A stretch of DNA of 64,000 nucleotides from Flavobacteriales bacterium (GCA_016704485.1 JADJAA010000001.1:1054001-1118000), one strand, 5' to 3'; positions 41,536 to 50,837 are shown, counted from the first letter of the stretch. Numbers and translations: made by a program. Notes: generated by a model not told the origin, from the sequence alone.

Positions 41536-41955
41536 ATGGCCAAAGTCAAACTCAAACTCGATATTGAACCAGATCCGGAAGTAACGGTCATCGGGATCAG
41601 TTGCCATGAGCATGATTACCGGTTGTGTTGGGCCATGAACCACGCAATGGAGCTGGAGTTGACACGCCGAAGAGAGGATATTACAGAGGAGGTGGGGGGT
41701 CGTGAGGCACATTTCGGGGTGTATGATCATGTGGTTCATCCGGATCGCGGAGGTTATACATTGATAAACAATCATGGTGATCAGGGAGTATTGATCGCCG
41801 ATCAAAAGAATGCGGACTATTTTCTGGTAGTGGATAACGAAGTTGTAGAAGATGTGCCCGACCTAGTGGATCGGATACGTGCTGCCGAATTCGTGCTCGC
41901 TGCTTTCAACCTACCATTTGATCAATTGCGCAATGGGCATAAATTATTGCGCTAG
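41536..41955 (+). CDS. IPExxxVDY-family protein
   Basis: The 139-residue protein belongs to a small family found in Bacteroidota, nearly always next to rnc and pyk as here. It is acidic (VIGISCHEHDYRLCWAMN, YTLINNHGDQGVLIADQKNA, DYFLVVDNEV). No function has been shown that I know of. The stop lies nine bases before the pyk start, so they are cotranscribed. Confidence 0.8.
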   Translation: MAKVKLKLDIEPDPEVTVIGISCHEHDYRLCWAMNHAMELELTRRREDITEEVGGREAHFGVYDHVVHPDRGGYTLINNHGDQGVLIADQKNADYFLVVDNEVVEDVPDLVDRIRAAEFVLAAFNLPFDQLRNGHKLLR

Positions 41956-41964
41956 AAAAACTCT

Positions 41965-43386
41965 ATGAACGACCCGAAAACCAAGATAGTAGCTACACTA
42001 GGCCCTGCATCAGCGGCTAAAGAAGTGCTGCGCGAAATGATGCTGAGTGGCATGGATGTGTGCCGTCTGAACTTCAGCCATGGCAATTATGAATTCTATG
42101 TGAAGTTGATCGCAACCATTCGCGAATTGAACGAAGAGTTGGGCCATACGACCGCGATACTTGCCGACCTGCAAGGCCCCAAAATGCGTGTGGGTGAAAT
42201 GGAGAACGGTCCGATCGAACTGGTCGACGGTAGTGAGTTGATCATTACTAACGAGCAGATAAAAGGACGCAAAGGGATCGTTAGCACCGGCTATTTGCAA
42301 TTTCCACACGACATTAAGGTCGGGGAGATCGTGCTGCTGGACGATGGCAGATTGCGATTGGAGGTTACCGCTACCGATGGCAAAAAGAACGTGACCACCA
42401 AAGTGATACACGGTGGCGTACTCAGCTCCAATAAGGGGTTGAATTTGCCGAATACGAAGATCAGTTTGCCATGTCTTACTGAAAAGGATATGGAGGACCT
42501 TGAATTCGCACTGGATCACGATGTGGATTGGATCGGACTCAGTTTTGTTCGCAATGCCAACGACATTGTGGAATTAAAGAACATTATACGTAGTCGCGAA
42601 AAACATACGCGTGTAGTGGCCAAGATCGAAAAACCCGAAGCACTTGCGGAGATCGACGCCATCATTGAAGAGGCCGATGCATTGATGGTCGCGCGCGGAG
42701 ACCTAGGTGTTGAAATTCCCATGGAGAAAGTGCCATTGGTGCAAAAGGATATAATTGCACGCTGCCTGAAGAAACACCGTCCGGTGATCGTAGCTACACA
42801 GATGATGGAAAGCATGATCACCAGCATCACGCCCACACGTGCGGAGGTGAATGACGTGGCCAACGCCGTACTTGATCATGCTGATGCCGTTATGCTCAGC
42901 GCTGAAACCAGCGTAGGTAAATTCCCTGTGGAAGTTGTTATAGCCATGAACAAGATCCTGGTGGAAATGGAAACAAGCGATATCATGTACAACGTGCCCG
43001 AATCCAAACTGGAGCAGAACGAACGCATGGTGACCGATGCCATCTGTAAAGCCAGTGTGCGCATGGCAGCAGGTATTAACATCAAAGCCATCGTTACCAT
43101 GACCCATAGCGGCTACACTGCATTCAAGATCAGTAGCATGCGCCCTAAAGCGCATATCTATGCCTTTACGAGCAACAAACAGATCCTGAATATGCTCAAC
43201 CTCGTATGGGGAGTGCGTGCCGAGTATTACGATAAGACCGTGAGCACGGATCATACCATAGCCGATATCAAGCACATCCTACGCAGCAAGAAACACGTCG
43301 CCAAAGGCGATCTCGTCGTTAACGTTGCCAGTATGCCCATCGCCGAACAAGGCATGGCGAACATGATCAAGTTGAGCGAGGTATAA
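41965..43386 (+). CDS. pyk: Pyruvate kinase
   Basis: Pyruvate kinase makes pyruvate and ATP from phosphoenolpyruvate. The 473-residue product has KIVATLGPASAA, DVCRLNFSHGNYEFY (active-site Arg/Asn/Ser), ADLQGPKMRVGEM, the catalytic Lys/Glu region ARVVAKIEKPEALAEID-like (TRVVAKIEKPEALAEID), MVARGDLGVEIP and TQMMESMITSITPTRAEV. The C-terminal domain carries no phosphohistidine extension. It is the last gene of the acpP-fabF-rnc block; the following 230 bases hold nothing I recognise. Confidence 0.96.
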   Translation: MNDPKTKIVATLGPASAAKEVLREMMLSGMDVCRLNFSHGNYEFYVKLIATIRELNEELGHTTAILADLQGPKMRVGEMENGPIELVDGSELIITNEQIKGRKGIVSTGYLQFPHDIKVGEIVLLDDGRLRLEVTATDGKKNVTTKVIHGGVLSSNKGLNLPNTKISLPCLTEKDMEDLEFALDHDVDWIGLSFVRNANDIVELKNIIRSREKHTRVVAKIEKPEALAEIDAIIEEADALMVARGDLGVEIPMEKVPLVQKDIIARCLKKHRPVIVATQMMESMITSITPTRAEVNDVANAVLDHADAVMLSAETSVGKFPVEVVIAMNKILVEMETSDIMYNVPESKLEQNERMVTDAICKASVRMAAGINIKAIVTMTHSGYTAFKISSMRPKAHIYAFTSNKQILNMLNLVWGVRAEYYDKTVSTDHTIADIKHILRSKKHVAKGDLVVNVASMPIAEQGMANMIKLSEV

Positions 43387-43616
43387 CGATTTCTGATCCC
43401 TATCACTCCCTTCTTTGTGTTGAAGAGTGTCTTTGGGTGCTTTCGTTTTTTCGTTCTTGCAACGCTCTAGAGTTGATTCCCGATTTCAGGAACTCTTGTC
43501 TGTGTGTTTTGGCTCAGCCTTTGGTTGTAGCGATCAGCTCGATCTGGCGACTTGGGCGCATTCCTTATTCCAACACTCCCAATATTGAACGATCAGTTAA
43601 TGGAAACCCTTGGGAA

Positions 43617-44528
43617 TTAGGAATTTGATATCAACCAATACCATCCCATCAACGTAATCAACGAAAACGGTATCCCCACGCCCACCATCATGTTCGCCAA
43701 GCGTGGTTTCAGACCATGAGTAGATGCCAGTATCACGCCAGTGATCATCGGGGCCATGGCAGCTTCCATTAATGATATCTGTACCACTTGGCCGCTGCCT
43801 TTTAGGATAACAACGTAGAGCAGGTATATGATCGCGGGTGCGGCAAGCAATTTGAAACCAAGCCCGGCCGCCAAGAAGCCCAAGTGCTTACTGCGCCGAT
43901 CCAAATTCAACTGCAACCCCACGGCCACCAATGCTACCGGCGTTATGGTGCTACCAAGCCGGTACAGACCGGCGCATATGAATTCCGGAAAGTGCAGGTC
44001 GAATAGGTTCATGGCTACGGCCAAAACAAACCCTATGAACGGCGGGAACAACATGATCTTGCGGATGATCGGGCCGGTGCGAATAACATCGCCGGAATAC
44101 AACGTTGCAATTACGATACCTACCGTGCTCAGTACCACGAATGAACCAGGCTGATCCACGATCAACGCTGTGGCCAATCCTTCTTTTCCATACAGCGCTT
44201 CGATCACTGGAAAACCCACGAAGCTAGTGTTGCCCAAGCCGCTGGTAAGCACCAAACAACCCGTAAGCTTTCGCGACCATCCTAGCCAGCGGCCAAGGCT
44301 GCCAAACACCAACCACGATGCCGCAATGGAGATCCATGCCACGCCAAGCGGATAGAGTAAGTGTCGCTCCAGCTCGATCTCCGGGATGTAATAAAATGCT
44401 AACGCAGGCAGCGGAACGAAAAGCACGAACTGGTTCAAGGAAGCAGCTGCATTGGCCGGCAGACTTTGCGAACGCTGCAAGGCAAGACCAATGAGCAAAC
44501 AAAGTACGAGCAAGAAGAGACTTTCCAT
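43617..44528 (-). CDS. AEC-family membrane transporter
   Basis: The 303-residue protein has about ten membrane helices and the auxin-efflux-carrier pattern: ASLNQFVLFVPLPALAFYY, TSGLGNTSFVGFPVIEALYG, LNRLG-type region LYRLGSTITPVALVAVGLQL and EAAMAPMITGVILASTHGL. AEC transporters export small organic acids or similar compounds; the substrate is unknown. An ATG at 44561 would add 11 residues that overlap the T9SS relic on the other strand, so 44528 is preferred. Confidence 0.87.
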   Translation of the reverse strand: MESLFLLVLCLLIGLALQRSQSLPANAAASLNQFVLFVPLPALAFYYIPEIELERHLLYPLGVAWISIAASWLVFGSLGRWLGWSRKLTGCLVLTSGLGNTSFVGFPVIEALYGKEGLATALIVDQPGSFVVLSTVGIVIATLYSGDVIRTGPIIRKIMLFPPFIGFVLAVAMNLFDLHFPEFICAGLYRLGSTITPVALVAVGLQLNLDRRSKHLGFLAAGLGFKLLAAPAIIYLLYVVILKGSGQVVQISLMEAAMAPMITGVILASTHGLKPRLANMMVGVGIPFSLITLMGWYWLISNS

Positions 44529-44555
44529 TGAAGTGCGTAAAGTTGATAATACCTG

Positions 44556-44777
44556 ATGCATGAATGCGAATTGGTTTCATTGGACAGCAGATCGTATGAT
44601 CTATATGTCTTTCGCTATGCCGATGCGTTGGGCATACCGTTTAAGACCACGGCTGTATCTATTCCAAAGGGAAATAACCTTATACGGTTGCCGATAGCAG
44701 ACCTTGGCCCAAGATCATATGTTGATGAAGCACGGATCTCAGGCGAAAGGAGGGTCACTCGTTTCGTAAAGCAGTGA
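44556..44777 (+). pseudogene. Remnant of a T9SS C-terminal sorting domain
   Basis: The frame reads YDLYVFRYADALGIPFKTTA, SIPKGNNLIRLPIADLG, and ends RRVTRFVKQ with TGA. This is the strand order of a T9SS sorting domain ('vyDalGrpfkt-vsi-kGnNlIrLpiadLgpGsYvv...rfvKq') with small damage (RYADALG, RSYVDEA) and without the body of the gene. It is probably the end of a lost cargo gene. Confidence 0.5.
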
Positions 44778-45003
44778 AAAAAACCACGCAGGGTTGCATT
44801 TCGACGAAGGTTGTCGGGTCATAGCGGAAGCGTTTTTTGTTGTATTGGTCGCAATAGTCGGTATCCTTAGGGAGGCGTACGATTGCGGGATTGTTAACAA
44901 TGGAGGTGCTAATTGTTAATAACCTTGATTGGTGTCGATGAATGATATATTTTTACCGACGAATTGACATGGCCCACGGACAAAATACCCATTTATGGGG
45001 ATT

Positions 45004-45032
45004 GTATTTAGTCTTGCATCGCCGTTATTTAG
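45004..45032 (+). promoter_or_regulatory. Probable promoter of secreted-protein copy 1
   Basis: TTG at 45002-45004, 21 bases, then TATTTAG at 45026. The surrounding sequence (GGGGATTGTA, GTCTTG, TCGCCGTT) is conserved before copy 2 at 46351-46386, where the element reads TTGTTTTG. Confidence 0.4.
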
Positions 45033-45050
45033 TAGTGGAATAGCAACACA

Positions 45051-46064
45051 ATGAGAAACTCGCTCTTCACCCCGGTCCTTTGTACGCTAGCACTAGCGGC
45101 TTCGACCATGGCATACGGAGAAGAAGTTGGTAGACTCCACTTGAAAGTGGATCTGCAGATCGAAGCGATCCTATTGGATGAGGCGCGTATCATCCTTCTT
45201 CCTGAGAACGGTGAGGCTACATTGTTGGAGAACATCGGCACTATGTTCGACCTCGATCTTGATCTAGGCACTTCATACTTGATCGAATTTCAGCGCCCAG
45301 GTTGCGTATCGCGCCAACTGATGGTTGATACACGTATTACCGGTAACGCCACGGTCACCTCCTTGATCGCTCGTGCAAAAATGAAACTGGTTGTGCCGAA
45401 AAGAGGACAGGATTTTGAGTTCGATGGCCCTGTGGGTTATATCTACTTCAATGAAGCTACCGGATCATTCCTTTACCATTCCGATTATAGGGTGGTGGGT
45501 GCGCAATTCATGATCGATCGCATGAATACGGAGCGCGAACATTTCGCACAGCCGGATGCCCTAGTGGTCGTTCCTAAGCGTGGCTATATCATTCATCCGG
45601 ATTACGAGTTCGGTACAAAAGTGTCTACCGGCGTGAACAACGCGCCAATGGTACACCGCACAGGGCGTGAAAAGTCTGAAGGCCAATTCATACAGGTTGC
45701 GGAAGTTGCGCCTGATGTAACTCCAGTGACACAACCAGATGCACCCATAGCATCTGTAACACTGCCTGTTGCGCCGATCACCGGAACTGCTGCATCAATG
45801 CCGATGATCACAGCATCAGTTATGGACACCCCGTTCATCAACGAAGAACTTATAGTGAGCCGTTCACGGATCATCAAGGAGGTAAAGGTTGCACGCGAAG
45901 GACGCACCGCAACGTATAGGAAAGTGACTGAGCGCTACGGAGCCGTATACTATTTTAAGGATGGTGTTAGCTGTTCCGAGTATGTGTTCCAGTTCGGTAC
46001 AACATCTGATCCTCAGCCGGCTTTCCCTTCAACGAAGTGCACCGAGGTTACTTGCAGACGTTAA
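45051..46064 (+). CDS. Secreted protein of unknown family, copy 1
   Basis: The 337-residue protein has a signal peptide (MRNSLFTPVLCTLALAASTM, cleaved near AYG) and a carboxypeptidase-regulatory-like beta-sandwich (about 27-112; HLKVDLQIEAILLDEARIIL, YLIEFQRPGCVSRQLMVDTR). A middle region (LVVPKRGQDFEFDGPVGYIY, VVVPKRGYIIHPDYEFG) and a low-complexity Pro/Thr/Val linker follow. The C-terminus (YGAVYYFKDGVSCSEYVFQF) has four cysteines. No known family fits. It forms a tandem pair with the next gene, about 75 percent identical by eye. Residues are typical of a periplasmic or surface protein. Confidence 0.8.
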   Translation: MRNSLFTPVLCTLALAASTMAYGEEVGRLHLKVDLQIEAILLDEARIILLPENGEATLLENIGTMFDLDLDLGTSYLIEFQRPGCVSRQLMVDTRITGNATVTSLIARAKMKLVVPKRGQDFEFDGPVGYIYFNEATGSFLYHSDYRVVGAQFMIDRMNTEREHFAQPDALVVVPKRGYIIHPDYEFGTKVSTGVNNAPMVHRTGREKSEGQFIQVAEVAPDVTPVTQPDAPIASVTLPVAPITGTAASMPMITASVMDTPFINEELIVSRSRIIKEVKVAREGRTATYRKVTERYGAVYYFKDGVSCSEYVFQFGTTSDPQPAFPSTKCTEVTCRR

Positions 46065-46093
46065 GCGCGAATTAAGTGTCCACCTCAGGGTAG

Positions 46094-46303
46094 AGGACAA
46101 TGCCCCGTAGGGTTTTGGCTTTATTGAGCTATTCGCATTGATCCAGATCATTGAATTTACCGCTGATCGTATCCATCCAGAGCGGTAGTCTTCTTCGCAC
46201 AATCAACTAATAAATGGAATCTTCCAGGCCTGTTGGCCAACTGCGGTTCGCGCCTACTGTTTGCCGATCCCTTCATACCGAGCCGTTTCAAAACACGTTC
46301 GTC
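46094..46303 (-). pseudogene. Relic of the 3' end of the FAD reductase gene
   Basis: The DNA lines up with 47427-47632, the last part of the reductase gene at 47405-48667, at an offset of about 1330 bases: for example TTGGCTTTATTGAGC here versus TGGCTTTTTGAGC there, GATCCAGATCATTGAA versus GATCCAGATCGTTGAA, and CTGTTGGCC and AGCCGTTTC in the same order. It is full of mismatches and small gaps and cannot be read as protein. The relic marks the edge of the tandem duplication that made the two secreted genes. Confidence 0.7.
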
Positions 46304-46404
46304 CTTTTAACGACGAATTCCAGTTCTCCATGAACAGAATACCTAGATGTGGGGATTGTACACGGTCTTGGGTCGCCGTTGTTTTGTGTTCGAATAAAAA
46401 CACA

Positions 46405-47397
46405 ATGAAAAACACACTTCTGATCCCGGCAATTTTAATGATAGCACTTGCAACTTCGACCCTTGCACACGGTGAAGGAGCTGGTAACCTTCAATTGAAA
46501 GTGGACCTACAGATCGAAGCGATCCTGTTGGACGAGGCGCGTATCATCCTCCTTCCTGAGAATGGCGAGACTACGTTGTTGGAGAACATTGGTACTACGA
46601 TCGACCTCGATCTTGACCTAGGTACAGCATACTTGATCGAATTTCAGCGTCCGGGTTGCGTATCACGCCAACTGATGGTTGATACACGTGTTCCTGGAAT
46701 CACAACGGTCACCTCATTTGCAGTTCTTGCAAATATGAAATTGGTCGTACCGAAAAGAGGACAGGACTTTGAGTTCGACGGCCCAGTTGGCTACATCTAT
46801 TTCAATGAAGTTGCAGGAGCGTTCATCTACCATACTGATCTTCGAGTGGTTGGAGAACAGGCCATGATCGGTCGCATGAGTACTGAGCGCGAACGGTTTG
46901 CACAGTCAGATGCCGTAGTGGTCCTGCCTAAGCGTGGGTATATCATTCATCCGGATTACGAGTATGGTACAAAAGTGACTACCGGTATGATCAATGCGCC
47001 AATGGTACATCTCACAACTAGGGAAAAATCTGAAGACCAATTCACACAGATCGCGGAGGTAGTGCCTGTTGCAGCGGTAACACTGCATGTTCCTGCTCCG
47101 GTCGCTCCGATCGCCGCAGTTGTTGAGCTAACACCGACCGCCACACTAGCAGTAATGTTCGATCCGTCCATCACCGAAGAACTTACCGTGAGTCGTGCAC
47201 GCGTCATCAAGGATGTAACGGTTTCACGCGCGGGACGCACATCAATGTACAGGAAAGTGACAGAACACTACGGTGCGGTATATTATTTCAAGAACGGTGT
47301 AAGCTGTTCTGAGTATGTGTACCAGTTTGGTACAGCTCCTCTGGGTCAGCCAGCTTTCCCAACGATGAAGTGCACTCAGGTCACCTGCAGCCGGTAA
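46405..47397 (+). CDS. Secreted protein of unknown family, copy 2
   Basis: The 330-residue paralogue starts at ATG 46405 (MKNTLLIPAILMIALATSTL, a signal peptide); the frame is open further up to 46261 through duplicated non-coding DNA, which I leave out. It keeps the same layout: LQLKVDLQIEAILLDEARII, GYIYFNEVAGAFIYHTDLR, VLPKRGYIIHPDYEYG, a Pro/Ala/Val linker that has diverged and shifted in length, and a Cys-containing C-terminus. Strong conservation of the domains against a freely changing linker suggests both copies are functional. Confidence 0.8.
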   Translation: MKNTLLIPAILMIALATSTLAHGEGAGNLQLKVDLQIEAILLDEARIILLPENGETTLLENIGTTIDLDLDLGTAYLIEFQRPGCVSRQLMVDTRVPGITTVTSFAVLANMKLVVPKRGQDFEFDGPVGYIYFNEVAGAFIYHTDLRVVGEQAMIGRMSTERERFAQSDAVVVLPKRGYIIHPDYEYGTKVTTGMINAPMVHLTTREKSEDQFTQIAEVVPVAAVTLHVPAPVAPIAAVVELTPTATLAVMFDPSITEELTVSRARVIKDVTVSRAGRTSMYRKVTEHYGAVYYFKNGVSCSEYVYQFGTAPLGQPAFPTMKCTQVTCSR

Positions 47398-47404
47398 GGT
47401 TTTA

Positions 47405-48667
47405 TCAAGCCCTTAATTTTCGGCCAAGCACAAGATCCACGTAGAATCCTGGCTTTTTGAGCCGTTCCCGCAGATCCAGATCGTTGAACATACTGCTGAT
47501 CGTATGGGCAAGAGCGGGGTTCTTATTCGCCTGATCCACTACGAAATTGAAGAGACCGGGTCTGTTGGCCATTTGCTGTAAACGGGTACTGATCGCCAAT
47601 TCCTTTCCCAGCCGTTTCCATACACGTTCGTCATAGTGTTTGGCTGCTTTAGCTGATGTATCATCCGCAAGGAGCATGTTCGCAGTTGTTTCTGCTGCAT
47701 AAACACCCGTGATCATTGCATGACTGATTCCTTCTCCGGTAAACGGGTCGATCAAATGGCCTGCATCACCAATAAGCATATATCCATCACCACTCAGGGC
47801 TCTACGCTTGCTTGCCAATGGTAACCCCATACCTTGAATGGCTCCTTCCAGGGTAGCATGCTCAAATCGACTGCGAAGTTGTGGATGCTGGTGAACCAAT
47901 TGTGACATTAGGGCCTTCAGGTCAACGCGTCTTTTCTTTACTACGTCGCTGCGTAAGCCTAAACCAACATTCGCTCTGCCATTCGGCAATGGAAATATCC
48001 AGAGATAACCGGGTAACAGGTCCTTTAGAAAGATCAATTCAATAAAACCCTGAGCATCAAGACCTGATACGCCAGAATAGTAACCTCGCACACCGGCAGC
48101 GTGGTGCTCCGGCTCCATGGGAAGTTTCGCTATATGTCTGGAGAATAGACTATTAGCCCCTGAAGCATCCAGTATCATACGGGCATTAACGGAAACCAGA
48201 CCATCTTGATCCGTAATGTGCCATCCACTCGCACTTCGCGTGAACTTTTTTGCAGCAATACCCTCAATCACCGTAATGCCATCGGTGCTTTTCACATGTT
48301 CGAACAGTAACGCATCGAATATGAACCGCGGAAGTATGGCGCCCGGGGCTTCCCCGATCCCGGTTTCTCTGGAGAAGGGTACCCGAAGTGCATTCCCGTT
48401 CGGTGCGATGAATGTTACACCCCAACTCGGCATACTTTCCGAATGCCTCTTAACGGTTTCCGCAAGAACCGCATCGAGACGCTCAAGGGTGCGCATTACC
48501 TTTCCGCTTAGCGCGTCGCCACAGACCTTGTCCCGCGGAAATGTTGCTTTTTCGATCACTACTGAACTGATACCTAGTTTGGCCAATTGCAACGCAGCGG
48601 CAGAGCCACCCGGACCAGCACCCAGTATGCATACCTGTGTGTCCAATGCGGTTGGTTTCGTGGTCAT
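47405..48667 (-). CDS. FAD-dependent oxidoreductase, geranylgeranyl-reductase family
   Basis: The 420-residue protein has the FAD-binding GxGxxG start (VCILGAGPGGSAAALQLAK, about 12-30), a conserved FPRDKVCGDALSG, and the second FAD motif YMLIGDAGHLIDPFTGEGI (about 300-318). Members reduce isoprenoid or other hydrophobic double bonds; the substrate here cannot be told. Its start overlaps the pheS stop by four bases, and its 3' end was copied in the neighbouring tandem duplication. Confidence 0.88.
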   Translation of the reverse strand: MTTKPTALDTQVCILGAGPGGSAAALQLAKLGISSVVIEKATFPRDKVCGDALSGKVMRTLERLDAVLAETVKRHSESMPSWGVTFIAPNGNALRVPFSRETGIGEAPGAILPRFIFDALLFEHVKSTDGITVIEGIAAKKFTRSASGWHITDQDGLVSVNARMILDASGANSLFSRHIAKLPMEPEHHAAGVRGYYSGVSGLDAQGFIELIFLKDLLPGYLWIFPLPNGRANVGLGLRSDVVKKRRVDLKALMSQLVHQHPQLRSRFEHATLEGAIQGMGLPLASKRRALSGDGYMLIGDAGHLIDPFTGEGISHAMITGVYAAETTANMLLADDTSAKAAKHYDERVWKRLGKELAISTRLQQMANRPGLFNFVVDQANKNPALAHTISSMFNDLDLRERLKKPGFYVDLVLGRKLRA

Positions 48668-49698
48668 ACCCGGAATGGGGCAGCGGTGAATTGGTCCAGG
48701 AACCGTACGTCGTTCTCCCAGTACATGCGGAGATCGGGTACGCGATAGATCAATTGCGCAATACGTTCTATACCCATGCCAAAAGCAAAGCCGGTATACA
48801 CTTCCGGGTCAATTCCACAATTGGTGAGCACCGCAGGGTCGACCATTCCGCACCCCATGATCTCTACCCATCCGCTGTGCTTACAAATGTTGCAGCCGGT
48901 TCCTTCGCATATCGTGCAGCTCATATCTACCTCTGCACTGGGTTCAGTGAACGGGAAATAGCTTGGTCGTAAGCGAATGTTCACCTCCTGCCCGAACATG
49001 CTTTTTGCGAAGTAGTCCAGCGTTCCTTTCAGATCGGCAAAGCTTACACCCTTATCAATGTAAAGTCCCTCTACTTGGTGGAACATGCAATGTGCGCGCG
49101 CACTGATCGCCTCATTCCTGTATACACGACCCGGTGAAATTGTACGGATCGGTGGTCTGCTGTGTTCCATTACACGCACTTGCACGCTGCTGGTATGGGT
49201 ACGCAATGCCAGTTCGCTATCAGCAACGAAAAATGTGTCCTGCATATCCCGTGCAGGATGATCCGGCGCAAAATTCAAAGCACTGAAGTTGTGGTGGTCA
49301 TCCTCCACTTCAGGACCTTGACTTACGGTATAACCAAGACGGGAGAATATGTCCACTATTCGCTGTCTAATGATCGTGATCGGGTGCAGGGATCCGGTCG
49401 GCTCGGTCAAAGCAGGTGCGGAAAGATCGACGGTCTCCGTATCCGTGTCCCCGGCCTCACTAAGTCCGGTTTTCAGTTCTTCAATGCGCGCTTGGGCGAG
49501 CTGTTTCAGCTGGTTCATGCGCTGCCCAAGTTGTTTTTTCTCCTCTACAGCAACTTGTTTGAATGCATCGAACAGCTCGGTAACACTGCCATTGCGGCCT
49601 AGTAATGCAATACGTAGCTGTTCTACTTCTGCTGTAGTTGTAGCTATTGCTTTATTCACTTCTGCCTCTAAAGCGGCAACTCGGTCAAGTAAACTCAT
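48664..49698 (-). CDS. pheS: Phenylalanine-tRNA ligase alpha subunit
   Basis: PheS, with PheT, charges tRNA-Phe. The 344-residue product has the N-terminal coiled coil (about 1-90), then class II motifs: HPITIIRQRIVDIFSRLGY, RVYRNEAISARAHCMFHQVE (motif 2) and FGMGIERIAQLIYRV (motif 3). The substrate pocket ELMGCGMVDPAVL-like stretch (VEIMGCGMVDPAVL) is intact. pheT is not adjacent, which is usual in Bacteroidota. It overlaps the upstream cyclophilin gene and the downstream reductase gene by four bases each. Confidence 0.95.
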   Translation of the reverse strand: MSLLDRVAALEAEVNKAIATTTAEVEQLRIALLGRNGSVTELFDAFKQVAVEEKKQLGQRMNQLKQLAQARIEELKTGLSEAGDTDTETVDLSAPALTEPTGSLHPITIIRQRIVDIFSRLGYTVSQGPEVEDDHHNFSALNFAPDHPARDMQDTFFVADSELALRTHTSSVQVRVMEHSRPPIRTISPGRVYRNEAISARAHCMFHQVEGLYIDKGVSFADLKGTLDYFAKSMFGQEVNIRLRPSYFPFTEPSAEVDMSCTICEGTGCNICKHSGWVEIMGCGMVDPAVLTNCGIDPEVYTGFAFGMGIERIAQLIYRVPDLRMYWENDVRFLDQFTAAPFRV

Positions 49699-50399
49699 TT
49701 CAATACACGCATGTATATGCGCAGGTCGTTAAGCGGGCGGTTCATGGCATCACAGGGCAAATTTGCTATTGCATCGATAACATCAAGTCCATCGATAACT
49801 TCCCCGAACACGGTATAGTTTCCATCGAGATGTGGTGCGCCGCCACCTGTGGAATACGCACGCTGATCAGCCTCGGTATAGGTTATGGTGTCTCCTTGTG
49901 CTTCTCTTCGGAACCGCAAGCGGGCAAGGTCATCCGGTTGATAGTTCCGGCCATGCACAATGTAGAATTGGCAGCCACTTGACCGCTTCTCCGGATTGGT
50001 TTCATCCGGCTGGCGAGCGGCCGCTAAGGCCCCCTTTTTGTGAATGGCCCCTCGTATGATCTCCGCCTCAATGGTGTATGCCTGCCCACCGCTGCCCAAT
50101 GCAACGCCAGGAGCAGCCAATTTGCTATCCGTGTCCCCGGATTGGATCATTAAGCCCGGAATTACGCGATGAAAGAGCAGGCTATCATAAGTTTCTTCCT
50201 CTACAAGTTTGATGAAATTATCACGGTGCTGGGGCGTTTCATTGTACAATTCGATCACCATCGTGCCCAGTTCAGTGCGTATTTCAACCTGTGGCCGCTG
50301 GGCCCAAAGCGGGCAGGCAACCAAAAGCACCCCAAGGACGGTCATGGCTTTTGCAACCTCAAGTTGCCAACACGTGGTGTTGTTGATTACATTTGACAT
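49695..50399 (-). CDS. Exported cyclophilin-type peptidyl-prolyl isomerase
   Basis: The 234-residue cyclophilin has a hydrophobic leader (TVLGVLLVACPLWAQ) and the domain blocks VEIRTELGTMVIELYNETP, YDSLLFHRVIPGLMIQSGD, SSGCQFYIVHG and NYTVFGEVIDGLDVIDAIA. Compared with classical cyclophilins there is an insert (ARLRFRREAQGDTITYTEAD). It assists periplasmic protein folding. A Met at 50345 gives a shorter, more standard signal peptide and may be the real start. It overlaps pheS by four bases. Confidence 0.88.
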   Translation of the reverse strand: MSNVINNTTCWQLEVAKAMTVLGVLLVACPLWAQRPQVEIRTELGTMVIELYNETPQHRDNFIKLVEEETYDSLLFHRVIPGLMIQSGDTDSKLAAPGVALGSGGQAYTIEAEIIRGAIHKKGALAAARQPDETNPEKRSSGCQFYIVHGRNYQPDDLARLRFRREAQGDTITYTEADQRAYSTGGGAPHLDGNYTVFGEVIDGLDVIDAIANLPCDAMNRPLNDLRIYMRVLK

Positions 50400-50438
50400 C
50401 CTTCAACCCTTGTATTACAAGGCAACAAAAGTAACCCA

Positions 50439-50831
50439 ATGTCTTTTTCCAAGCTCCATCGTGCAGTTCTTCAGGCATTTGTTCTTGTGCTATTGACCAC
50501 ATCGTTCGCGGCGTGCAACAAGGAAAAGCCCACCAAGGTGCTCATTTCCGTTAAAATGGAAGATGGTTCGAAGGTGGCTGGCGCCGAGGTGAAATTATTT
50601 GCCAACCCTGCTGTGCCGACAGGTGATTATACACGGTTGAACAAGACCGCGGTTACGGACCTAAGTGGTGTTGCTGAATTCGATTACACGGATTTCTACG
50701 AGCAAGGCCAGAGCGGGTTCGCGGTACTTGATATTGAGACCACCGTGGATAGTTTGTTCGGTGAAGGGATCGTTAAGATCCTGGAGGAAGAGACCAGCGA
50801 GGAGACCGTTTTTCTTCTGCCTACCAACTAG
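50439..50831 (+). CDS. Putative lipoprotein with transthyretin-like beta-sandwich
   Basis: The 130-residue protein has a lipoprotein signal (FVLVLLTTSFAACNKEK, Cys26 is the lipid site) and one beta domain (VLISVKMEDGSKVAGAEVKL, then TDLSGVAEFDYTDFYEQGQS), which has the form of a carboxypeptidase-regulatory-like fold. Function is unknown. It diverges from the cyclophilin gene (39 bases) and converges with the next. Confidence 0.7.
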   Translation: MSFSKLHRAVLQAFVLVLLTTSFAACNKEKPTKVLISVKMEDGSKVAGAEVKLFANPAVPTGDYTRLNKTAVTDLSGVAEFDYTDFYEQGQSGFAVLDIETTVDSLFGEGIVKILEEETSEETVFLLPTN

Positions 50832-50837
50832 TTCGCA

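Noticed and set aside
43387..43616. Intergenic stretch after pyk, searched for a small gene or RNA
   Set aside because: Only short frames without start or composition support; no hairpin followed by a T-run.
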